From the NCBI RefSeq assembly GCF_954871325.1, contig NC_088776.1:43480569-43544568 (forward strand): a DNA stretch of 64,000 bases, in the 5' to 3' direction. Below are positions 24,905 through 36,500 of the stretch, piece after piece (position 1 is the stretch's first letter; each line of letters opens with the position of its first letter). The notes beneath the pieces were generated by a model, which was given only the letters and a program-made list of their open reading frames with translations, was not told the origin of the DNA and did not search any database. Position numbers and translations under genes: made by a program. Source of the DNA: Gordionus sp. m RMFG-2023 (lineage: Eukaryota > Nematomorpha > Gordioida > Chordodea > Parachordodidae).

Positions 24905-25145
24905 ATTAGAGTTTGGAACAGGAGCTCTTGGAACCTGAACCAATTTAAGAATTATAACCTTGCCCTTAAAATTTACTAAACTGGAACTAGAGGGTCTTTT
25001 AAATTTCCTAGAACCTTTGGAATCGGGTAAAATGTAAGGAAGGGAACAAGAAGTTATTTTTAACTTTAGCTTAGGAACCTGAACTGCTTTTTTTAAAAAT
25101 TGTTTAAAACCAGAACCTTTTTTAAATTCTAAATTCGGTGTTTAA
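24905..25145. repeat. GAACC-rich interspersed repeat
   Basis: Recurrent GGAACCTGAACC, GAACCTTTGG and AACCAGAACC words in both orientations, as in subterminal arrays of hAT elements in this window (31520, 37096). A similar block lies in the RYK intron near 10850-11005. Ends not found. Confidence 0.4.
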
Positions 25146-26520
25146 TGATTAATAAACAAGAAGCCCATAATTTTTAAGAAATATTTGTATTTTAAAATTA
25201 GACTTTGCAAGATATTTGTCTTAAATACAATCAAATTCTTGATTACGGTCCTGCATCAAGATTAAGATTTGGTAAGTGAGTTACAACTGGATCATTTCAT
25301 TTAGTTGTTACTCATTTACCTTACCAGCGAATCATCATAATATAATACTTAAATTAAAAAGTTACTTTATCGTATGAAGGTTGAATGCTAATCATACTAG
25401 AAGTCGCCATTTACAATCAATAATTCCTGAATATTTTTTTTTTAAATGTTATATTATTGTCACCCTCACGGCATCTAAATTCATAAAAAAATATTTATAA
25501 CTGTTTTGATTTTTTTTTTCGAATAGCGGATAACGTTATATCAAAGAATTTGTCATAATTATAAATAGTTAATCATGTAAAATTATTATACAAAATTAAA
25601 TATCGATTCGATTCAATATTTTAAAAATATTATAAAATATAGCGTTCAGCTTCAGATGATTCATATTTTATTTATTTTTAAACACAAATTTTTTTTAATT
25701 CAAGGTTTTATTATTTATCTTTTTTTGAAAAAAAAAGATAGAAAAACACAAATTAATCTTTCAAAATCTATTTCTTTTTATCAATATAGTTTACGTTATA
25801 AAACTTGAAAAAAGCACATGATAAATATATTTTTGATTCGAAAAAAACGTAAATCGTCTTCTGTCCACCATTCCTTTCCCCCATCATGCTTATTGATTGA
25901 TCTTAATACTCCTTCGCGTCGCTATGAATAGTGATATCGTTATTGTAATAGTATTTGATGTGAATTCATCGTTAAGCGAGAAGAAAAACAAATTTGGAAT
26001 TTCAAGGTAACTTTTAGTTAAGGACAATGAAAAAAAGTTAGTAATTATCAAAATAAAAAATCATTCTAACTGGATTAATTTAAACGATCAATAAGAAAAA
26101 TGATAGCAGATTAGCAAAACAGCCAATGTTTTTAAAATATTAGAAATTATTTCTTATTTAACGATATAAAAGTAAAATTAAAAGTTTTGTGTATGGATAG
26201 TTAATAATATCTAAAATCATTTAAGTAATATAATTTCTACCATGATCATATCGCCTAACCTATCTTATGCTGGGGTTTGGAAACCGGCCTTTTTACTTAC
26301 AGGGTTTGGATAGGTCTTTTATTTAAGGAACATGTAAGTGTATATTGGTCCGGTCCAAAGATCAGACTATGATATTCACTAGGTATGACTCAAAATCATC
26401 ATTGAAGTTGAAAAGGGGAGTAAGGGGTTAACTTTATTCTCCTTTATTTTATGTTAATTTTGATTTGGTAGAAAAGTGGGCTAATGTTGTCAATTGGTTT
26501 TGGGAAGTGTTGAAGTCGAT
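25146..26520. other. Intergenic, nothing recognised
   Basis: AT-rich with no supported frame. A GC-richer patch at 26265-26400 (GGTTTGGAAACCGGCC) looks like repeat debris. Confidence 0.35.
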
Positions 26521-26524
26521 GGAT

Positions 26525-26692
26525 TAGTTTTGTAAAATGGCTCAATTTTATCGAATTGCACTAATAGATATCCTAAACTTTGTGCTATTTATGAGAAAAA
26601 TCTTCAGACTTTGGTAATTTTTGTGCATAAAATATTGAGTCAGCTGTTTTTAAATCAGCCTAAATTGGGCAGTTTAACAGTAATACCCTTAT
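26525..26692. repeat. MITE, TAGTGTTGTTAA family, diverged copy
   Basis: Begins TAGTTTTGTAAAATGGCTC and ends TTGGGCAGTTTAACAGTA. It shares the interior ATGAGAAAAATCTTCAGACT block with the 27348 copy. Target duplication not evident. Confidence 0.6.
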
Positions 26693-27347
26693 AGGACCCG
26701 TTGGCTTTTACTATCAGTAATCATAGAGATCAAATAGAAAAAGGTTACTTTTCAAGCTTGCAGTTGTGGAGAGAAAAATCACAATGTAATAAATATAAAG
26801 ACAATCTTTAAATTCCGTGAAAAAAGTCCTGATCCAAATTATACAATATTAGAATCAAATACGAATAAGAAAAAATATTATTCGTCGACTAAATTTTTAT
26901 ACATTATTCGATCGAATTGTATTCTTAGTAAATATTTGAAAACTTAATCATAAATAAGTAACATGCATCTTACCGAAGATTTTATTTTTTTACTTTATTT
27001 CCACATCTATAAATTTATAAATCTTCAAATTTTTATAATCTTAATTTTCCCAGAGTTTGAAAAAATCTTTAGATTTTCCATCTTAAATGTTTTACCAAGA
27101 AAATACATAATTTATAACGCCTAATTTATTAAGCAATCCGAATAAGAGGTATGGTATGACAAGCCCATAGGGGTTTAAAAATAGAGTTTGCTGATAAACA
27201 TAAATGAACTTTCGTATAGGAACTGGTGCAAAATACCTTTAATAGTTGGCCAGGATTTTTTTAAAGAAACTTTAAATTTATGACTATTTATCACAGGCTC
27301 TAATCAGTTTAAGTGGTAGGGTTGGAAAAATAATATCTCAAATTAAT

Positions 27348-27549
27348 CAGTATTGTTAAATAGCTCGATTTTTAAAAACAGCGGACTCAATATTTGAGCC
27401 AGAAAAATATGGCCAAAGATTTTGCTCATAAATATCTAAACCTTTGTGCCATCTATGAGAAAAATCTTCAGACTTGCATAATATTTTTCTGAATAAAATA
27501 TTGAGTTGGCAGTTTTTAAAAATCGGCTACGAGTCGTTTAACAACACTA
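27348..27549. repeat. MITE, TAGTGTTGTTAA family
   Basis: Begins CAGTATTGTTAAATAGCTCG and ends GAGTCGTTTAACAACACTA, with mirrored TTTTTAAAAACAGC and TTTTTAAAAATCGGC. AT-rich flanks AAATTAAT and AATTAAAT are compatible with an eroded duplication. Confidence 0.7.
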
Positions 27550-28154
27550 ATTAAATATATTCAATTTTTTTATAAAAATCATGTATAGTGGGTTAGAATC
27601 TTATTAGTTTAAACAATTTCAGTAACATAAAATTTTATACTTTAAAATGGAATCCATTAGTACTAATAAAACGCAGAGCTGAAACATGACAAATTAGAAC
27701 TAATGGTCTGCAATGAGTAGTTAAAAATGTTTATATTATTTAAATGATTTAATTCTCTCCTAAAATCCTACCTCCAGCCTCATCGTGGTTGGGGAGTGGC
27801 AACGTCTTTTGGCGGCTAATGGAAGTCTAAAAGGTTCCCTGTGATCTGGGTCTAGATTAGGATCACCGTCCCCTCGACGGGATGTAAAAACCACTTAAAG
27901 GGGTTGAAGTTAGGAAGGGCATCCTATTGTAAAAACCTTGCCACAAAATTTTCCTATGGTTACAACAAAGCATGGGGAGGGGAGGGTGGTACAGCCCAAA
28001 GTACCTCGTGGGCCTCCTCATCAGCCTACGACAAAAAGAAGATATAAAAACCTGGTTGAACCACGATTCATGAAAATGAAACGTATGACTGCCATAAACG
28101 AACTGATAATAAGTGGAGAAACCAGTTTAGGGGGGATCGAGTAAGGGTCGCGAC

Positions 28155-28735
28155 ATGGAATGTTGGGAGTATGACGGGAAGAGCGGTATGGTCGATGTAT
28201 TGCATAATAGGCACCTAGATGTGTGCATACAGGAGACCAGATGGAAAGGAAATGGCGCAAGAATGATTGGCAAGACTAGTGAAAAGTATAAATTTTTTGG
28301 CAAGATGGTAAGGTTGGAGTTGGGGTATTGGTTGCGGAGAAATTGGTAGATGAAGTAATTGAAGTGAGAAGGCTAGATAACCAAATAATGGTTATCAAGA
28401 TGATTTTTGGTAGAAAGCTATATAATAATACGACATATGTTCCTCAGGTTGGAAGGGAAAAAGGGAAAGATATATTTTGGGACAGTCTATTGGGGGTGAC
28501 ATCGAGACTAGCAAATGAAAAGGAGATTATCCTGGCTGGTGATCCGAATGCACATGTGGGAGCGAGTATTGAGGGTTATGAAAGAGTACATGGAGGGTTC
28601 AGTTACGGCATGAGAAATCTGGAAGGGGAGAGGAATTTAGATTTTAGTGATGCTATGTATATTATTGTCTGTAATACAATATTTAAGAAAAATCAGAGAA
28701 CTGGTGACTTATTAGTCGGGTAGTACCAAAAGTGC
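28155..28735 (+). pseudogene. LINE APE-type endonuclease region
   Basis: Motifs in order: LDVCIQETRWKGNGARMIG (catalytic Glu in QETRW), NNTTYVPQVGREKG, IILAGDPNAHVGASIEGYE (family consensus GDFNAHVG, so Phe to Pro here) and GERNLDFSDAMYIIVCNTIF. The final catalytic SDH segment is degraded. The region changes frame near 28320. The enzyme would nick target DNA to prime reverse transcription. Confidence 0.85.
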
Positions 28736-29309
28736 AGTGGATTATTTGTAATTAATATGTGATAGATGTATATTAAAAAATGTGAAAGTGATACCGGGAG
28801 AGGAATGTATTAATCAGCATCGACTAGTTATAGGAGATCTCACTTTGAAAGGAGCCAGGATCACTAAAAGAAAGTTTGTGCCAAGACTGAAGGTCTGAAA
28901 ATTGAAGGAGAGTGCTAGACGTCAATTCATTATGACATTGGCGATAAGGGAGGCGGAGTTGGCACAAGTATCTGGGATAAATGACAAATGGGAAGCCATG
29001 AAGAAAGCTTGGATGATGACAACTGAGGAAGTATGTCGATGGACAAAAGGGCCGCCTAGACATAAGGAGACTTGGTGGTGGAACCCGGAGGTAGCAAAAG
29101 CTGTGGATGAGAAACGGAGGTGCTTGAAAGAATGGTATAATAGTAAAGAAAATACAGAATAACGATATTTACAAGATGGCGAAAAGAAATGCTAAAAAAT
29201 TAATAGCGAAGGCGCAAGAAAAAAAGCAGGAGTTTTCTAAAGAAATGGAATGCGCTGAAGGAATGGGAAATATGGTTTGAATGGCAAAGCAGATGGCAAA
29301 AGAGGCAGG

Positions 29310-30235
29310 ATGTGGTAGGTGTTAAATGTTTAAAAAATATGGAAGGAAAATTAGTGATTGGTAGTAGTGGTATTAAGAACACCTGGAAAATCTACATGGA
29401 AGGACTTTTGAACGAAGAAAATGAATGGGATAATAATGTTAGTTTAACAAATATAGAAAGCCCAGGGTGTAAATTTGGCAAGGACGAAATAAAAAGAGCA
29501 GTGAAAAAGGTATCTGGTTTAACGATGATGGTATCAGATATGCCTAGAGGTTTTAATGATTCAGGGATTGAATGGATAATGAATTTAGCCAATCAAATTG
29601 CCACAGAAGGAACTATTCCCAAAGACTAGTGAAGAAGTATAATAATCCCAGTATACAAGAGAAAATGTGATCCTTTAGTTGCGGGTCTTACAGAGCTATT
29701 AAACTATTGGAACATGTAATAAAAGTATTTGAGGGTGTTAGAAAGGCGGATGGAACAAACTAAAATTGATGAAATACAGTTTGGCTTTACATCGGGGAAA
29801 GACACGACAGCTGCAATTTTTGTGGTGGGACAAATACAGGAGAAGTATCTTGCGAAGGAAAAGAAGCTGTATTATGCGTGTTGATTTGGGTAAAGAATTT
29901 TACAGGATGCCGCGCGAGGTTCCTAGATGGGCCTTGAGAAAATCAGGTGTGAAGGAATTGATTATCGCAGTGATGACAATGTATGTGAGAGCACAACAAT
30001 AGTACAACACGGATTATGGTGATAGTGAAAGCTTTGAGGTGAAGGTAGGACTTCATCAAGGATCGCGGGGCCCATTATTATTTATCTTAGTAATGGATGT
30101 GGTGGCTAGAGAAATGCGTGAAGGACTTCCCTGGGAGCTATTATATGCAGATGACCTTGTATTAATGGCAAACAGTGAGGAGGAATTGAAGGATAAAATT
30201 AGTAATGGAAGATGACTATGGAAGCAAAGGGCCTG
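29310..30235 (+). pseudogene. LINE reverse transcriptase region
   Basis: Motifs: FNDSGIEWIMNLANQI, FGFTSGKDTTAAIFVVGQIQ, VDLGKEFYRMPREVPRWALR (family consensus VDLEKAFDRVPRE), ESFEVKVGLHQGSRGPLLF and the catalytic LLYADDLVLMANSEEELK near 30140, where the YADD box is intact. At least four frame changes or stops are visible, so it cannot be translated through. Confidence 0.9.
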
Positions 30236-31519
30236 AAAATGAATGCATCAAAGACAAAGGTGATTGGTGTAGAAAATCTAAAGATGGAGGAATCCGGTAA
30301 ATGGTTGTGGTGTATATTGGAAAAGAGTTATTAGAAATTCAATCCAATGCACCAAATGCCAGAAATGGGTACATAATAGATGTAGCGGGAAAAAGGGAAG
30401 TTTGATGTTAGCAAGAATGACCTTTATTTGTAGAACATGCATGAAAGGGATACATAATAATGATAACGTAGAAAATGGTGGTCTGTATAGTGGTAATGGG
30501 TAAACCCTAGAAAAAGTGGATTTGTATTTGGGTGATATGCTAAACGCAGATAAGAAATTCAGAGATGTCTATTCTTACAAATAAAAAATTTTCTTTGAAG
30601 TTAAAGGGGAAGGTTTACGTAAGCTGTGTGAGGAATTGTTTAGTTTATGACATGGGCAATGAAAGCGACTCACGAAGCCAAATTTGAAAGAAAAGAGATG
30701 AGGTTGATTAGATGGATGCGTGGGGTATCCCTGAGAGAGAGAAAAACTAGCAAGGAATTGCGAACAAGATTGAGTATAGAAATGATTGGAGTAGTAATGC
30801 AACTAAATAGACAAGATAGTTTGGGTATGTAGAATGTATAAAAAAAGATGACTAGATAAAGAGATGGGCATTGATGGAAGTAGGAGGATCAAGAACTAGA
30901 GGAAGGCCCAAGATGACGTGGACAAATGTGATAGCGGCGGTTATGAGAAGCATGAATCTTACAAATATTGATGCTCAGGGCCGTAAAAAATGGAAAAGAA
31001 AAATCAGAGGGAAAACTGGCCTACCCGGGTAAACCTGGAAATCGCTATAAAATAGAAAAAATTTAATTGAAAATATTTTGTTGGCGAAAGATCAGACTAA
31101 AAATATTTTTTTATTTCATAATATTGCATATTTTAACAGCTTTAAGTAAAAAATATAATAGAGCCAAACTTACCAATTAAATAATTTTTAAAAGAGCAAA
31201 CAAATTAAACAAATGTATGAATTATCCAGCCATAATTATTAATATTTCTAATTTTTCCAATGTCAATTAAGTTTCTTAAATTCTCCTCTATGGCTATCTA
31301 TTTATACAGCCGTCTTGTTTTATTTTTCGTGAATTTACTATATTTATAGATTTAATATTTATTAGACAGCTTTAAAATACAAAGAAAAAGCTTATTGGAA
31401 TTTCTTTTCAAAAAGTATTAATCAAAATATTATCTAGAAATTCAAAAATATATAAATTTTTTCCCATTAAATGATAGTTTCCGATGGCAATCTAAACTAG
31501 AAATTAATAGACCAAAAAG

Positions 31520-32844
31520 CAGGGATCCAAACCGAACCTGAACCGTTAAAAAACCTGTATTTTTATCGAACCTAAACCACTAAAATAATTTCTAGCCGAA
31601 CCTGAACCGAACCGCTAAAATGCCTCTGAGCCAGTTCGAGCGTCATTATAAAATAATGTGTAAATTATTACTAGTATATTGTATTTTAATTTATTCGAAT
31701 TAAAGATTATTATCAATCACATTTGATTGATAAGTGCCAGTCATAATTTTTTATAAACTTTAGTATATTGCCATTTTCCAGCATTTTTTAAATATTTTAA
31801 GCTTATAAATTATAATGACTAAAGAAAATTAAATCCAATATATATATTATGTATATATAATATTATAAATGACACATCAAAATGTAATATCACTGATTGT
31901 TAAATAAATATGGAAGGCCATCATAAATCTTGAGCGTCACAAAAAAAAACCACCATCTAGAATTTGATAAAATTAACAAAAATATCACAACAAAAGCCTA
32001 ATAAAATAAAAAAGTTTAAGATATCATCAAGCCAACAGACGATAGAAAAAACATTAAAAGAACAAACAATATCAGTAAAACTAAATAAAAAAAAATAATC
32101 GATGATTGTACTGAGTTGGTCACTTTTAATGGCAGACCATTCAAATTAATATATGGTAGCGTTTTTAAAAAACAACTTGGTCCTTATTAGAAGCTGTGGG
32201 TAAAATTAAAACTAATTCTCAAACTATTTATTCTAATGTTGCAGAATAAGCCTTAAGTATTTGGTAAAATATAATCAAAGATATTATAGGTAATTTTTCT
32301 AAAGAACCTAGGTTAAATAAAACTATGAATATTTCAAACGATTAGAGAAATCAGAGTAATCGATGCCCAGAATTATGTAAATTGTTTGATATCATACTGG
32401 CAGTGCCAGCTACCCAAGTTAGTTTGGAAAGATGTTTTTCAACAATTAAATTTATACTATCTCTTTATAGATGTAATTTGAGTGAGAACGAATCTTGAAA
32501 ATATATTAATTGGGCAGTCTAATAAAAAATTATAAGTAAATAAAGTTAAATATTGTTCATATTAAAATTAATAGATATTTATTTGTATGATATATAATTT
32601 AAATATTATTTCATAATCTGCAAATTAATAAAAATTATGGTTTTATGTATGTTTTTTATTTTAATGGTGAAATAAAAAAATATACCTACCTATAGATAAT
32701 TCGAATGTAGATTTGAATACAAAAATGTTCAAACCGGTTTTTAGAGGTTCGAACCGAACGAATATATTTATTTTTAACGAACCGAACCTGAACCGTTATT
32801 TTTATCCGAACCTGAACCGATATTTGTTTCGGTTTGGATCCCTG
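31520..32844 (+). mobile_element. Internally deleted hAT element
   Basis: Terminal repeats CAGGGATCCAAACCGAACCT and TTTCGGTTTGGATCCCTG, with many GAACCTGAACC/GGTTCG words beside both ends. Flanks CCAAAAAG and TCAAAAAG form an 8-bp duplication with one mismatch. A transposase remnant survives: KTNSQTIYSNVAE near 32205, and the dimerisation segment LAVPATQVSLERCFSTIKFI, LSLYRCNLSE near 32396-32490. At 1.3 kb with stops it is non-autonomous. Confidence 0.9.
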
Positions 32845-33302
32845 TCAAAAAGATATAGGATAAAACAGACATCTATCATATTAAGTGACTTCTTAGTTGT
32901 GCAAATTGCTAGTAGAATGCTAGCTTCCTAATTCTTCATTCTTTTTGTAATATTTAATAAATACCCCAGAAAATATGTTTTGATAACACAAATATAAGGA
33001 TATCAATGATTTATTAAAATATTTGCATGTATTGAATAAAAAGGTCAAGTAAATCAGTAATTTACAATAAAGCTTATATATTTTATGGATTAAAAAATGA
33101 AATGTATAGTACAGTACTTTATTAAATTTTATAAATCTGCATGATTATCGTTATATAGATAATAAATTTATATCGGACAAAAAATAGCAATTTATACTTT
33201 TCTAAAGGAAAAAAATTTGTTTAAAATATAATTTAAAAAATTTTCTTTACACAATATCTACTTTTAAATTAGTAAATGTGATAAAATATATTTAATAAAC
33301 AT

Positions 33303-33562
33303 TTATTCATCCTCATCATCAAAATCATCTTCGTCATCATCATCCATGTCACCTTCGTCATCATCATCCATATCATCTTCATCCTCCAAATCATCTTTTT
33401 CATCGTCAGATTTGCTCAATACTTCGTCATCAAAATCTTCGGTTTCTTCTTCGGAATCATCTATAGAGGCAGCATCTTCTTGGTTCAATTTAAGTTTCTT
33501 TTCAGATTTTTTATTATCTATCTTGTTTTTGGGCGAATTTTTATCGGAATTTTTGTTGGTCA
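33303..33562 (-). CDS. NCL: Nucleolin-like last exon: acidic tail
   Basis: Acceptor GCATAAG|TGACC continues phase 1. Encodes a Lys/Asn/Ser segment (TNKNSDKNSPKNK), then SIDDSEEETEDFDDEVLSKS and an almost pure Asp/Glu run ending FDDEDE and TAA. The GAT/GAA-rich coding is the main low-complexity DNA of the region. Confidence 0.85.
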
Positions 33563-36500
33563 CTTATGCATAAATATGTGTAAAAAAGGATTTAAACATA
33601 TGAATAATATAATATATGCCCTAAAATTTAAACCCCATCTAACTAAGACTTATTTACTCCTGCCCTTTTTAACAAAGCTTTAGAATATTATGGATTCTGA
33701 AATCTGATTATTTTAAATTTAAAAATGATAGTTGAAAAAGTTTAGAGCTATAATTCTTAAAGCTCATTAATATTTTGGTAAATGAAAGAACAGTGAAACT
33801 ATCGTTATTAAACTAATGCTATGGGTAGGATAATATAAATTTTATTTTAGTAATAGGAATATTTTTAAAACACTAAAAAGTGAAAATAATATTTTATTTG
33901 TAAGATAATTGGTGCCACTAAACTTTGATCTCTATCCTAATAAAAAAAACTAAGTTTATATCTAATGCTTCATCTTTTCATTTATTCAATTAAAGAATTA
34001 TTGAAGATATTATAGTCGTGTTTGTATCGAATGGAATCGATAAGAGCAATGAACATTTTTTGGATATTAATTGAAACGTGTTAATTTAAATAAATAATTC
34101 TTATAACTTTAAATATGTTCACAAAATGCCCAACATCTCGAAAAATATATAAGAACAAAATATCATCATAAACTTTAAGTTAAATTCTTAATTATTGCTC
34201 AATAAAATTTCCAAGAGAAATGGAGTAGAGACTAGCAAACCCCAATTTTTTCGACAACCTATAGGAAGAAAAGCTTACCAGATCCAACCCGAAAATAAAA
34301 TTAATTCCATATTACAGATCTAGCTCAATCATAAAAAATCTACCATAAAATATATATTTTTTAAGTAATAAGCATGGACAAATTTTCAAAAAAATGCATT
34401 CGAAATAAATCAATTTTTTTTAACTTAAATAATATTTTAATTATAACCATTTTCTAAAAATTATCGAATAATAGGGTTGTAAGCAGATTGGACAAATATT
34501 CAAAAAAATGAATTCGAAATTAATCAATTTTTTTTAATTAAATAATATTTTAATTATAACCATGTTCTAAAAATTATAGATAATATATTTATTGTTGCAG
34601 AAGTAGTATATCACATAAGTTATATAATAATTGCAAATATAATTAATATTATCGTTTTACAGAGCATAAAATAAATTGATAGAGAATGAAATCGCTCCAT
34701 CTATGATTTTGGTTTTATATTTTGAGCAGATACTACTTAGCTTTTAACTATATAGCTAAATATAGAAAATCCTTTTCTACAATTACTACATCTACCGCTC
34801 TTTAAAAAAACTTGTATTTTCGTTTTCAGTAAATAAAATAGGATTTAAAATATAAGATGTTAATTTTTTCAATTTGGGTCATAAAACAAAATACTTTTTT
34901 ATTTTTAAGTATTAAAAATATAAATGTTAAATACTTTCTAAAATATTCAAATACCAAAAACTATTTGGATTTATTATTTTAAATACACGTATAGGCGTTA
35001 CTGCCTAACCCTGGTCATAAAAAATTTAACTAAAAATAAGCAAAAATACTCCAAACCAGACCCACCCGAGAAACCAAATTTTCTAACCCGATCTAAAATT
35101 TATTATAATAATTTTAACCAATTCACTAGTCAAGTTAGCACGGTTTTATGGACCAAAAAACGGTTGTGGTGGATAATTATATTCTTAATCTGTATCAATA
35201 AAAACGTTAAAAAATTACGTTTTTCGATCTTCTTAGTGTTGTCATTTGTTTCTAGGTCTTGTTTCTTTGTTAGTCCCTCATTTTTTTCGTGTTGGAGATC
35301 AATCTTAGGCTTAGTTAAAGCGTAGGTTACATATGCGGGCATACCATCAACAATTTTGTTGTGGCATTCTCGGAAATCTTTTTCGGCATCTTCTGGATTT
35401 GGATAACAGATGAAAGCGAATCTAAAGCCAGAATGAAATGTATTAAAATTAATAAAACTTTTATGAAAATAAAATAATATTGGGAATAATCTTTAAGCTT
35501 TAATTATGAAGAATTAAAATAGGTTAGGTATTACTGTACCAAATCAATAAATATTCAGCTCGATATTTTTCTTTTTGACAAAATTTTTTATGCTTATGCT
35601 GAGACAACATCAATAGTTCCTGAGATATTAATCGTCAAAAATGCCATAAATGACTTTTTCGAAAAATACGATTTTTTAAAAATGAGATGAGTTAAAAAAT
35701 AATGACGCTAAGAATAAAATTACATATCAATTTGTAACTCTATTTAAGGTCTTTTAGTAAATATCAGAGACATGCAGGTCCGATCCTAATAATTATTAAA
35801 AATAAATATAATATATTTTAAAAAACTCCCAGTCAAGGCCGTGCAAATGGTACATCTGCAGGTCTCTGGTAAATATTAGGGATTTTTTTAAAATATAATG
35901 TTTGGGACAGTTGTGGGTTTTTTAGTTATTGCGATTTTATAAAAACAAATGAATTTTTTTCAAAATTAGATAATGATTTCTCAGCATTAATGTAATGAAA
36001 ATATACTATTTAATTTGGCATAAGCATACTTATCGTTATTACTATTGATAACTTGTAAAAATTAGGTATTTTTATATAAATGATTAAATTTCTTTAAGAT
36101 AGTTACGATCCCGATATATCTTAAATAAAAATAAAGTAATTAATTGTTGAAAGTCAATCACCCCTGATATTCATTAGCTTTATTTTACAAATATTTCGAT
36201 ATTAATTTTTCTCTTAAAATTATAAGGTATAAATATAGATGCTCAAATCCTTTGAAGGAATCTAAGCACTTTAATTATAAAAAGATTATGCGAAGTTATG
36301 AGATGGATGACTGACTCAATTTCCAAACATTGAGACGGAACACTATATTTGAGATAAATGAAGTAAGCGTTAATCATAAAAACTAGAAAATAAAAATTCT
36401 GATAGCAAATATGAAAAAAATAATATCATACACATAAATATAATATTTATTAACTTTTGCGCTCATGGATAACTTTTGGAATCATTTTAATTTTTTACCT

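Larger units (their letters stand above)
27770..31055 (+). mobile_element. Non-LTR retrotransposon (LINE), near full length, broken
   Basis: The 5' leader has the GGAAGGGCATCCTATTGTAA block common to this LINE group. It is followed by an APE-type endonuclease region (27938-28735), a reverse transcriptase (about 29310-30230), a C-terminal zinc cluster (about 30340-30450) and the tail ERKTSKELRTRL, RGRPKMTW, GRKKWKR. GC content is clearly above the surrounding DNA, suggesting fairly recent arrival. Several frameshifts and in-frame stops interrupt the frame (around 28145, 28320, 28720, 29160, 29630 and 29880). The exact clade is not certain: it resembles the widespread invertebrate elements annotated as craniofacial development protein 2-like plus reverse transcriptase. 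No poly-A tail or target duplication could be fixed. Confidence 0.9.

Noticed and set aside
33346-33573. Plus-strand Ser/Phe-rich frame
   Set aside because: Antisense of the Asp/Glu-rich last exon of the nucleolin-like gene; repetitive codons keep both strands open.
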